Part shown: piece by piece, positions 1 through 5,495 of the stretch
Layout: every line of letters starts with the position of its first letter
Numbering within the stretch: the stretch's first letter is position 1
From: Acidobacteriota bacterium
GTDB taxonomy: Bacteria > Acidobacteriota > Polarisedimenticolia > J045
Reading direction: 5' to 3'
NCBI GenBank assembly: GCA_024276295.1
Contig: JAJRXN010000563.1
Location: 1-5,495, forward strand
DNA: 5,495 bases
The notes under the pieces: generated by a model
Databases searched by the model: none
What the model saw: the letters and a program-made list of their open reading frames with translations, nothing else
What the model was told of the DNA's origin: nothing
Made by a program: the position numbers and the translations under genes

Positions 1-1
1 G

Positions 2-355
2 GCAGGTGCCTACGTCGGCTACGGGCGCACGTGGCGTGCGACGCGCCCGTCCCGCATCGCCGTGCTCCCGCTCGGCTACTACGAGGGATACGACCGGAGC
101 ATCTCGGGCCGGGGACACGTGCTGGTCCGCGGTGTGCGGGCGCCGATCGCCGGCCGCATCTGCATGAACATGATGATGGTCGACGTCACCGACGTTCCGG
201 GAGTGCAGGCCGGCGAGGCGGTGACGCTGCTCGGACGCTGCGGGCAGGAGGAGATCCGGGCCGAGCAGCTCGCGGAGTGGTCCGGGACGATCCACTACGA
301 GGTCGTCTCGCGCATCCACGCCGCGGTGCCCAGGGTCGCCGTCACGCGGGACTGA
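2..355 (+). CDS. alr: Alanine racemase, C-terminal part (5' end outside window)
   Basis: This is the last 117 residues of a PLP-dependent alanine racemase, which interconverts L- and D-alanine in the cytoplasm to supply D-alanine for peptidoglycan. The fragment enters open at the left edge and ends at TGA 353-355. It covers the C-terminal beta domain; full-length family members are about 370 residues, so roughly two thirds of the protein, including the PLP lysine, lies upstream. Visible motifs are GYGRTW near residue 6, whose Tyr (codon 20-22) fits the catalytic base tyrosine that acts from the partner subunit, then LPLGYYEGYDR, and GRICMNMMMVDVTDVPG, the substrate-pocket Met segment. The usual MD of that segment is MN here, a variant I recall in some racemases and would not read as inactivating. 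The end, with a conserved EVVSRIHAAVPR-type tail, looks complete. A strong hairpin follows 31 bp after the stop. Family assignment is secure; racemisation of another amino acid cannot be excluded from this fragment. Confidence 0.95.
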   Translation, partial: AGAYVGYGRTWRATRPSRIAVLPLGYYEGYDRSISGRGHVLVRGVRAPIAGRICMNMMMVDVTDVPGVQAGEAVTLLGRCGQEEIRAEQLAEWSGTIHYEVVSRIHAAVPRVAVTRD

Positions 356-380
356 CCGCGCTTCATCGGTTGCTGCCCGG

Positions 381-425
381 ATAAAGACCGGCGGCGGGGC
401 GCTCCGCACCCCGCCGCCGCTGGTC
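381..425 (-). terminator. GC-rich intrinsic terminator between convergent alr and RRM gene
   Basis: GGCGGCGGGG (390-399) pairs perfectly with CCCCGCCGCC (409-418) around a 9-nt loop. GACC (386-389) can add four more pairs with GGTC (422-425) across a 3-nt bulge (419-421). Read on the - strand the hairpin starts about 18 nt after the RRM gene stop and is followed by TTTAT, a short U-rich tail, so it looks like that gene's intrinsic terminator. On the + strand it lies 31 nt after the alr stop but has no T-run, so any termination of alr there would be less typical. The pairing is read directly; termination is inferred. Confidence 0.75.
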
Positions 426-442
426 TCGTGGTCGGTCCCGCG

Positions 443-739
443 TCAGTAGCGGCCGTGGTCGCCCCCACCGCCCCGACGGGGGCCGCGTGAATCTCCGCGC
501 TCCCGCGCCTCGTTGACGCGAAGGCTGCGACCGCCCATCGTGGATCCGTCCAGCGCCTGGATGGCACCCGCTGCAGCGTCCTCGTCCATCTCGACGAAGC
601 CGAAGCCGCGCGGACGTCCGGTCTCGCGGTCGCTGATCAGCTTGACCGAGAGCACGTCGCCGTGCGCCGCGAAGAGTTCGCGCACCTCGTCCTCGCTCGC
701 ACTGAACGGAAGGTTCCCCACGTAGATGGTCTTGCTCAT
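443..739 (-). CDS. Small single-RRM RNA-binding protein with RG-rich tail
   Basis: This 98-residue protein is one RNA recognition motif plus a short glycine/arginine-rich tail, the layout of the bacterial Rbp-type RRM proteins best known from cyanobacteria and proteobacteria. RNP2 is IYVGNL at residues 5-10 and RNP1 is RGFGFVEM at 44-51; the aromatic residues that stack on RNA (Tyr6, Phe46, Phe48) are all present. The RRM covers about residues 3-77. Residues 79-98 are rich in Arg, Gly and Asp and end in HGRY, with several RG steps that could aid RNA binding. The ATG start is supported by GAGGAG (747-752 on the + strand) seven bases upstream. The gene is codirectional with the membrane protein gene upstream but 175 bp away, so it probably has its own promoter; its terminator is at 381-425. 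In characterised bacteria such proteins bind single-stranded RNA and are often cold-induced. That role and any particular target are inference here. Confidence 0.95.
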   Translation of the reverse strand: MSKTIYVGNLPFSASEDEVRELFAAHGDVLSVKLISDRETGRPRGFGFVEMDEDAAAGAIQALDGSTMGGRSLRVNEARERGDSRGPRRGGGGDHGRY

Positions 740-914
740 CGAAACACTCCTCGAGCCGTCTCCGACTCAGCCTTGCTCTCGAGTACCGTCAGTGCGGATG
801 GAATGCAGCGAGCAGCAGGACTGCTGGGACCGTCACCCGAACGACCGGGCGGAGCCCTGCACGGATGATCCGGACGTCAGGACACCTCGAGCCTTTACGG
901 CGAGCAGTCTAGGA
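740..914 (-). other. Intergenic leader of the RRM gene, with small dyads
   Basis: This 175-bp gap between the membrane protein stop and the RRM start holds no supported gene. Read for the - strand it must contain the end of the membrane protein transcript and the promoter and leader of the RRM gene. I see no convincing -35/-10 pair. Small structures are CAGCAG-GA-CTGCTG at 813-826 and GGGC-GGA-GCCC at 847-857, the latter overlapping an alternative CCCG/CGGG pairing (836-849). None has a U-tract. The only firm element is the GAGGAG ribosome-binding site at 747-752. Confidence 0.4.
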
Positions 915-2627
915 TCAATTCCGCCGGCCTTGCAACCGGCCCGGGGCGCTCCGGAAACGCCCTTTCGCGGAGCCGGAACGGAGTTCCGGTCGCGCCCGTT
1001 CGAGGGGGCCCACGAGTAGCGGGAGGGCGTAAACCAGGCGCAAGTCGTGGCGTTCGAGCCAGCGGTCGATCGTCTCGCGCGACTGGGGCGACGCGAAGAT
1101 CCAGTACCAGGGGGCCCGCCGGCCCGGCAACTCGATGCAGTAGACGATCGACCCGTCCCTGGCCCAGGGTCTGAGCTTTCCCAGCAGCGCGCGCGGCGGG
1201 GCCGGCCGGCGGTAGAGGAACTGGTTGAAGATGTCGACGAAGAAGACGTCGGCCTCCTCGAGCATCTCCCAAGTGGCGTGACGCTGGTGGAACAGCACAC
1301 CCACCGGGTCGAACGGCCAGTCGCCTCCGTCCGGGTGATTCAGCCCCCAGGGATCGAAGTGCCAGGCCCGCGTCGCGTATGGAACGGCGCCGGCCCAGCC
1401 GGTGGCGATCCGATCCTCGGGACCGAGGATCTCGGCGAGCTTCATGCCATCGACGAGCATGGCCCGTCCCGCGGCATGGAGGGCCTCGACCGACATCATC
1501 GTGTCGAAACTGCGGAAACGCTGGAACAGCGTCGATGTCTGTGCGACGACGAGCGCCGCGGCGAGCCCGCCGGCGAGGAACGTCCGGGCGAGCGCCCGCC
1601 GGCGATCCGCTCCGGCGGGAGACGCCAGCGAGAACAGCCCGAAGGCAACGAGCATCGCCCAGGCGGGGAGGATCCAGTCGAAGAACCGGAACTCCCAGCG
1701 CCCACCTCCGATGGCGACGATCCAGACCGTGATGGCGACGATCTGCGTCGTGATGGCGGCAGCGAGTGGATCGCGCCGCCGGAGCAGCACCCACAGGGCG
1801 ACGACGAACGGGAGCCCCCAGAGGATCGCGTGGTACTGATCCAGGAACTCGAGCAGATAGGTCCAGCCGCGCGCCCACTGCAGGCCGCCGACCTTGACGT
1901 AGAACGGGTTGGGGAGAGGCTTCCCGAAGGTCGCCAGTCTCCAGCCGGTCAGTGCGATCAGTCCGGCTGCGTGGATTCCGCCGGAAAGGGCCACGCGACG
2001 CAGCGTTTCCCGCGACGGCTTCGCGAGCAGCAGCCCGAGTCCTCCGGCAGCGTGGAGCAGGGGAGTTTCCGGTCGCACGATCGAGCCCAGGAGAAAGGCC
2101 AGCCCGCTCCACGGTCGCCGTCGCGCGGACGAGGTGACCTCGGCCACGAGCGCCAGCGTGCCCAGCAGCGCGAGTACTGTCGCCACCCGCGTCTCCATCG
2201 CGGAGACCGACCAGAGCACGTACTGGCGGTGCCCTGCCAGCAGGGCAGGCGCGGCGATGGCCCAGGCCGCTGGAGTCCCGAGGCGCAGGCCGCCCCGCCA
2301 GACGGCGACGAGACCCACGACCCCGGCGGCCAGGCCGACGAGCTGGCAGACGACCAGCGGATTCCCGTGAAGCGCCTCGGTCAGCGCCGAGAGCAGGGTC
2401 CAGCCGAGCGAGGTGCTGCCCTCGATCGGCACCGGGTCGGTGATGTTCCAGACGAAGCCGTGCCCCCCGGCGATGTTCTGCCCGTAGCGGAACGTGATGA
2501 ACGCGTCGTCGTTGAACCAGCGTCTCGGCCAGGCCAGAACGACGAAGGTGACCACGAGGAGGATGACGACGGCCGCCGCGAGCCGGCCGCCCCGGTGTCG
2601 GCCCGTCGTCGTGCTGGTCTGCCCCAT
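915..2627 (-). CDS. Polytopic membrane GT-C-type glycosyltransferase, AftB-like
   Basis: A 570-residue membrane protein with about ten hydrophobic segments in the first 365 residues (first near 16-34, last near 350-363) and a soluble C-terminal part of about 200 residues. Right after the first membrane segment comes WFNDDAFITFRYGQNI, with Asp-Asp at 40-41. This matches the first-loop acidic motif of GT-C enzymes that use polyprenyl-phosphate sugars, and the text continuing through GHGFVWN and PIEGSTSLGWTLL resembles the AftB-like family (mycobacterial terminal arabinofuranosyltransferase and many unnamed relatives). PNPFYVK (239-245), an RFFDWILP segment (about 314-321) and GWAGAVPYATRAW (about 410-422) are further family-like blocks. 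The likely job is sugar transfer on the extracytoplasmic face; donor and acceptor are unknown. I chose ATG 2625-2627 because GGGGAGAGGG lies just upstream; a TTG at 2667-2669 would add 14 residues but has a weaker case. It is divergent from the PAS sensor gene and has no other glycan gene beside it. Confidence 0.82.
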   Translation of the reverse strand: MGQTSTTTGRHRGGRLAAAVVILLVVTFVVLAWPRRWFNDDAFITFRYGQNIAGGHGFVWNITDPVPIEGSTSLGWTLLSALTEALHGNPLVVCQLVGLAAGVVGLVAVWRGGLRLGTPAAWAIAAPALLAGHRQYVLWSVSAMETRVATVLALLGTLALVAEVTSSARRRPWSGLAFLLGSIVRPETPLLHAAGGLGLLLAKPSRETLRRVALSGGIHAAGLIALTGWRLATFGKPLPNPFYVKVGGLQWARGWTYLLEFLDQYHAILWGLPFVVALWVLLRRRDPLAAAITTQIVAITVWIVAIGGGRWEFRFFDWILPAWAMLVAFGLFSLASPAGADRRRALARTFLAGGLAAALVVAQTSTLFQRFRSFDTMMSVEALHAAGRAMLVDGMKLAEILGPEDRIATGWAGAVPYATRAWHFDPWGLNHPDGGDWPFDPVGVLFHQRHATWEMLEEADVFFVDIFNQFLYRRPAPPRALLGKLRPWARDGSIVYCIELPGRRAPWYWIFASPQSRETIDRWLERHDLRLVYALPLLVGPLERARPELRSGSAKGRFRSAPGRLQGRRN

Positions 2628-2631
2628 GCCA

Positions 2632-2641
2632 CCCTCTCCCC
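2632..2641 (-). promoter_or_regulatory. Ribosome-binding site fixing the membrane protein start
   Basis: On the - strand GGGGAGAGGG stands four bases before ATG 2625-2627, with its GGAG core at a normal distance. Nothing comparable precedes the in-frame TTG at 2667-2669. This is the reason for preferring the shorter 570-residue product, which then begins with a short polar stretch before the first membrane helix. Confidence 0.65.
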
Positions 2642-2738
2642 GGGCGCTTGCGGCCCTGGTCTGCGCCAACGATCCGCCGGAGCGTGCCGTGGATCAAGCG
2701 GGATTCGCCGCGGCCCCCCGAGGCGGCCGCTCCGGGCG

Positions 2739-2786
2739 ATTCTTTTGTGTTCTGTTCGCCACAAACATGAAGTCTCGGTTAAATTC
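2739..2786. promoter_or_regulatory. AT-rich island with dyad in divergent promoter region
   Basis: The 253-bp gap between the divergent membrane protein and sensor genes is GC-rich except for this stretch, the most AT-rich in the window, so it is the likeliest promoter site for one or both genes. It contains an inverted repeat, TTTGTG (2744-2749) and CACAAA (2760-2765) with a 10-bp spacer, and inside it a tandem TGTTC-TGTTC (2748-2757). TTAAAT at 2779-2784 could be a -10 element for the + strand gene, but no good -35 sits upstream. The rest of the gap (2628-2738 and 2787-2870) shows nothing I can name. The repeats are seen directly; operator or promoter function is inference. Confidence 0.4.
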
Positions 2787-2870
2787 GGTCCGATGCGGCT
2801 GATTCCGAAACCATCAGCTCGCAGGACCGTGCTGTAATCGCCCGGTGAGGACAGTCCCCCCGCGCTGACC

Positions 2871-2876
2871 GAGGTG
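2871..2876 (+). promoter_or_regulatory. Ribosome-binding site for GTG start of the PAS sensor
   Basis: GAGGTG is followed four bases later by GTG at 2881, putting its GAGG core six bases from the start. An in-frame TGA at 2875-2877 overlaps it, so translation in this frame cannot begin earlier. Together these support the GTG start at 2881. Confidence 0.7.
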
Positions 2877-2880
2877 ACAC

Positions 2881-4398
2881 GTGCCTTCGGATGACCGTCA
2901 CCGCCGGCCGCATGACGCGTCGGGTCGATCCCGTCGCCCCGACGCGGGCGTGCCGTACGGTCCGGGGGCCGCGGACACCACCGTCGGCCGGTTCCTGATC
3001 AGCGAACTGGTCGACGCCCTGCCCTCCGCCGTCCTCGTCTCGGACGCGACCGGCCGTCTGATCTGGGCCAACGGGACGTTCGCCCGCCTCTTCAGGGGAG
3101 AGCAGGCCGAGGCCTGGCGAGGTCGGAGCCTTTCCGTCCTGGCCGGTCCCTATGCCGACGAGGCCGAGGGGCTCCGTCTCCTCGAGGCGGTCCGTGAAGC
3201 CCGGAGCGAACTCGAGACCGAGCTGTTCACGCCCGAAGGCGAGAGCTTTCCGGCGCAGATCCGCGTCGTTCCGTTCGGCGCCGACCTGCGCCTGATCACG
3301 ATCCAGGACGGTCGCGGCGTCCTCGATCTCCGTGCCGAGCTGACCGTCAAGGCCGAACTCGTGGCCCGTGAGCGAGAGATCCTGCGTGCCACGGTCGACG
3401 CCCTCGGCGACGCCGTGATCGTCGTCGACGACACCGAGCGCGTCGTCGCGATCAACGGCGTGGCGGCGGAGATGCTCGGCGTCGAGCTGCAGAGCGTGCG
3501 CGGCCGGACGCTGGTCGAGCTTCCGATCCCCGTCTGCCTGCGCGGCGCGTGGCTCGCCTTTCTCGGGTCGACGGAAGCCGAGACGAGTTTCACGGTCCAG
3601 CTCGGCGGAGAGGACGACAGCGCCCAGCGCTGCGCCGTGGCTCGCATCACGCGGGCGGCCGGACCGACGGGGACCCCGGTCGGCAGCGTCCTCGTGCTTT
3701 CGGACATCACCGAGCGCATGGCACGGGAAGAACAGCGCCGGTCCGCGACGACCGCGGCGCTCGATTCGATGCTCGAGCGCATCTCCCGGATGCAGGGGCA
3801 CATCGGCAGGGCCTCGGAGGCGGACTGTCCCGAGGTGCTCCTGCGCGTCGAGCGCGAGGCGCTCGGCCTCGAAGGGGCCGTGCGGGAGGCACGGAGCCTG
3901 CTGGTGGCGCCCGGAGCGGAGCGGTCCGCCAGTGCCACGAGGGTCGAGCTGGGAGCGCTGCTCGAGGCGGCGAAGACACGGGTCGTCTCGCGGCGACGTG
4001 TCGATCCCGCGGTGGTGCGCATCGAACCCGTGCCGGTCGGCGCATCCGTCGAGGCCGATGCCGATGCGCTCGGGATGGTGTTCGACGAGCTGTTCGAAAA
4101 CGCCGTCACCCACGGGCACTCCGACAGGGGAGTCCGCGTGGCGGTCACGCGCGAGGCCGCGCGCGTCGTGATCGAGGTTCGCGACTTCGGTCCCGGTGTC
4201 GCCCCCGGAGACCTCGCCGAGCTGTTCGATCCGTTCTTTCACCGGCGCCCGCCTGCGCGGGAAGGCCCGGTGCAGCCGGTCGGCGGGCTCGCCCTCTGCC
4301 GCGAGATCGTCTCGCGCTACCGCGGGCGCATCGAGGCGCGGCTGCCACGGGACGGCGGGCTGCTGATCGAACTGGTGTTCCCGCTCGCCACGCGTTGA
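2881..4398 (+). CDS. Orphan PAS-PAS sensor histidine-kinase-like protein with degenerate H-box
   Basis: A 505-residue protein with no membrane segment or signal peptide, so probably a cytoplasmic sensor. Residues 1-35 are polar and disordered-looking. PAS domain 1 spans about 40-145 (ALPSAVLVSDATGRLIWANG), a short helical linker follows (148-170), and PAS domain 2 spans about 166-278, closing with the classic SDITER. Residues 279-342 form two predicted helices in the place of the dimerisation/phosphotransfer domain, but no H-E/D-x-x-x-P H-box is present. The HATPase domain covers about 355-503: N-box ELFENAVTHG (Asn407), G1 box DFGPGV (Asp435, Gly437, Gly439), F-box LFDPFF (449-453) and an eroded G2 box, VGGLALCREIV instead of a GxGLGL pattern. 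ATP binding therefore looks plausible while histidine autophosphorylation is doubtful. No response regulator is adjacent. It starts at GTG with a good ribosome-binding site and converges on pyruvate kinase. Alternatives are a divergent active kinase using another residue, or a pseudokinase or regulatory ATPase. Confidence 0.9.
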   Translation: MPSDDRHRRPHDASGRSRRPDAGVPYGPGAADTTVGRFLISELVDALPSAVLVSDATGRLIWANGTFARLFRGEQAEAWRGRSLSVLAGPYADEAEGLRLLEAVREARSELETELFTPEGESFPAQIRVVPFGADLRLITIQDGRGVLDLRAELTVKAELVAREREILRATVDALGDAVIVVDDTERVVAINGVAAEMLGVELQSVRGRTLVELPIPVCLRGAWLAFLGSTEAETSFTVQLGGEDDSAQRCAVARITRAAGPTGTPVGSVLVLSDITERMAREEQRRSATTAALDSMLERISRMQGHIGRASEADCPEVLLRVEREALGLEGAVREARSLLVAPGAERSASATRVELGALLEAAKTRVVSRRRVDPAVVRIEPVPVGASVEADADALGMVFDELFENAVTHGHSDRGVRVAVTREAARVVIEVRDFGPGVAPGDLAELFDPFFHRRPPAREGPVQPVGGLALCREIVSRYRGRIEARLPRDGGLLIELVFPLATR

Positions 4399-4431
4399 GC
4401 ACGCGCCGATCCGCGGCCTGCTCCGCGCTCA
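4396..4431. terminator. Possible shared terminator dyad in the 30-bp convergent gap
   Basis: TGAGC (4396-4400) and GCTCA (4427-4431) are perfect inverted repeats whose outer ends are the stop codons of the two converging genes. Past one mismatched pair CG (4402-4403) pairs with CG (4424-4425), and inside lies a small GCCG/CGGC pairing (4405-4408 with 4414-4417). There is no T-run on either strand and the stem is short, so this may be only a chance dyad. It is the only candidate terminator structure between the two genes. Confidence 0.22.
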
Positions 4432-5495
4432 GCTCCCCTCGCCGCGGAGGACCTCGTGGACGACGAGCCGGGACGTCGTGCCGTGCGGCTCGCGCGGCGA
4501 CCCGCCGAGGAACACCAGGTGATCGCCCGGACGCGCCTCGCGCCGCGTGACGAGGTCGCGGCAGATCTTGGGGATCGCCTGCTCGAGTCCGCCGCGCTGC
4601 TCGCGCAGGCGCCGTGGCGTGATCCCGCGGAAGAGCGTCATGCGGGCCAGTGAACGCTCCGAGGGCGTGTAGGCATAGATCGGGATCGGCAGCAGGTAGC
4701 GCGCCACCTGGCGGGCCGTCGCCCCGCTGCGCGTCAGGGCCACCAGTGCCCGCGCGCCGATCTCGAGCGCGATGCGGGCGCCGGCTTCGGCCAGGCCTTC
4801 CGAGACCGTCAGTGCATTCCACGGCGTGCGCCGCCGCGGCTGACGCAGCAGCAGGTGTTCGGCCTCGCGGGCGATGCGGTCCATCATCCGGACCGCGTGG
4901 ACCGGATACCGTCCGACGGCCGTTTCCGCCGAGAGCATCACGGCCCACGATCCGTCGATCACGGCATTGGCCACGTCGGAGGCTTCGGCGCGCGTCGGAC
5001 GCGTCGCATCGCGCATCGATTCGAGCATCTGCGTGGCCGTGATCACCGGCTTTCCCGCAGCGGTGGCGTCGCGGATGATCTTCTTCTGCAGAATCGGCAC
5101 CCGTTCCGGTGGAAGCTCGACTCCGAGATCGCCCCGCGCAACCATCACGGCGTCGCACTCGGCGATGATCTCGTCGAGGCGGTCGATCGCCGCCGACGTC
5201 TCGATCTTGGCGATCAGGGCCTGGTCGCCGCCACGGTTACGGATCGCACGGCGCGCTTCACGAAGATCTTCCGGTCGGCGCACGAACGAGAGGGCGATGA
5301 AGTCGACCCCCAGCGACAGGGCGAGCGCCAGGTCGCTCCGGTCCTTCCTGGTCAGGGCGGAGCGCTTCGGCGAGGCGTGGGGAAGCGCAAGGCCGGCGGC
5401 CGGGCGCAGCTCACGTCCTTCGATCACGCGACAGGTGACCTGTCGCCCGCGGATGCTCTCGACCCGCAGCCGGACCGTGCCGTCGGCGAGCAGGA
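4429..5495 (-). CDS. pyk: Pyruvate kinase, missing N-terminal part (start outside window)
   Basis: Pyruvate kinase transfers phosphate from phosphoenolpyruvate to ADP, the last ATP-yielding step of glycolysis, in the cytoplasm. The frame stays open to the right edge and 354 residues are visible; family members run about 470-480, so roughly 120 N-terminal residues are missing. The fragment begins in the B domain (LLADGTVRLRV), returns to the TIM-barrel A domain (DFIALSFVR) and includes AKIE with the catalytic Lys (residue 96 of the fragment) and metal-binding Glu98, then VMVARGDLGVELP with metal-binding Asp122. KPVITATQMLESM and RPTRAEASDVANAV follow, then MLSAETAVGRYPV. The C-terminal domain, from about residue 215, includes ALTRSGATARQVARYLLP and ends with GTTSRLVVHEV plus a short tail, so the 3' end is intact. 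The segment after KIE (TSAAID) departs from the usual N-Q-E-G or K-P-E-A pattern, and DGSW replaces the common DGTD; neither removes a known catalytic residue. The gene converges on the PAS sensor gene with 30 bp between stops, so no operon link is implied. Confidence 0.97.
   Translation of the reverse strand, partial: LLADGTVRLRVESIRGRQVTCRVIEGRELRPAAGLALPHASPKRSALTRKDRSDLALALSLGVDFIALSFVRRPEDLREARRAIRNRGGDQALIAKIETSAAIDRLDEIIAECDAVMVARGDLGVELPPERVPILQKKIIRDATAAGKPVITATQMLESMRDATRPTRAEASDVANAVIDGSWAVMLSAETAVGRYPVHAVRMMDRIAREAEHLLLRQPRRRTPWNALTVSEGLAEAGARIALEIGARALVALTRSGATARQVARYLLPIPIYAYTPSERSLARMTLFRGITPRRLREQRGGLEQAIPKICRDLVTRREARPGDHLVFLGGSPREPHGTTSRLVVHEVLRGEGS

Noticed and set aside
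895..2697. 600-codon frame on the - strand overlapping the membrane protein gene in another frame
   Set aside because: Arg/Gly/Pro-rich product without hydrophobic pattern or motif. The overlapping 570-residue frame has membrane helices, a family motif and a good ribosome-binding site.
2748..2759. LexA-like box suggested by CGAACAGAACA on the - strand
   Set aside because: LexA boxes need an inverted GAAC/GTTC arrangement; here the GAACA units are in direct repeat.
2744..2765. CRP/FNR-type binding site reading of the TTTGTG/CACAAA dyad
   Set aside because: CRP-type sites have a 6-bp spacer between TGTGA and TCACA; here the spacer is 10 bp and the inner bases do not match, so no regulator family is assigned.
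2767..2802. 11-codon ATG frame (MKSRLNSVRCG) in the AT-rich island
   Set aside because: No ribosome-binding site and it overlaps the likely promoter; chance occurrence.
1047..2837. Long open frame on the + strand (596 codons) opposite the membrane protein gene
   Set aside because: Its product is rich in Arg, Pro, Glu and Gly with no recognisable domain, and it lies antisense to a gene with clear family motifs. Long stop-free antisense frames are expected where third positions are mostly G/C.
2793..2837. 14-codon ATG frame in the divergent gap, a possible leader peptide
   Set aside because: No ribosome-binding site precedes it, no run of regulatory codons is present, and no attenuator structure follows.
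2779..4242. 487-codon - strand frame opposite the PAS sensor gene
   Set aside because: His/Asp/Arg/Gly-rich low-complexity product with no domain; a shadow of the GC-rich sensor gene.
4145..5158. 337-codon - strand frame overlapping pyruvate kinase
   Set aside because: Arg/Ala-rich out-of-frame shadow; the pyruvate kinase frame carries all the conserved motifs.

Overview
The window is a stretch of ordinary bacterial chromosome, roughly two-thirds G+C with G/C-rich third codon positions. It suggests a high-GC bacterium, probably Gram-negative or from a phylum such as Myxococcota, Acidobacteriota or a relative. That placement is an impression from codon use and protein style only. No mobile element, CRISPR array, rRNA or tRNA is visible.

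Layout, left to right: (1) the 3' end of an alanine racemase gene on the + strand, cut by the left edge; (2) a strong GC-rich hairpin; (3) a small single-RRM RNA-binding protein on the - strand; (4) a 175-bp gap; (5) a large multi-pass membrane protein on the - strand that looks like a GT-C-fold glycosyltransferase related to the AftB-like family; (6) a divergent intergenic region of about 250 bp with an AT-rich island and a small dyad; (7) an orphan two-PAS sensor protein on the + strand with a histidine-kinase-type ATPase domain but no recognisable phosphoacceptor histidine; (8) a 30-bp convergent gap; (9) pyruvate kinase on the - strand, its N-terminal part running off the right edge.

The genes do not form one pathway. 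Alanine racemase supplies D-alanine for peptidoglycan and pyruvate kinase is the last step of glycolysis. The RRM protein is probably a post-transcriptional or cold-adaptation factor, and the membrane protein probably modifies a cell-envelope glycan or lipid-linked sugar. The sensor has no response regulator beside it, so its partner is unknown. The membrane protein and the sensor are divergent and share an upstream region, so co-regulation is possible but unproven.

No clearly new multi-gene system is visible. The points most worth a second look are the histidine-less sensor kinase, the AftB-like glycosyltransferase outside a recognisable arabinan context, and the dyad in the AT-rich island between those two genes.
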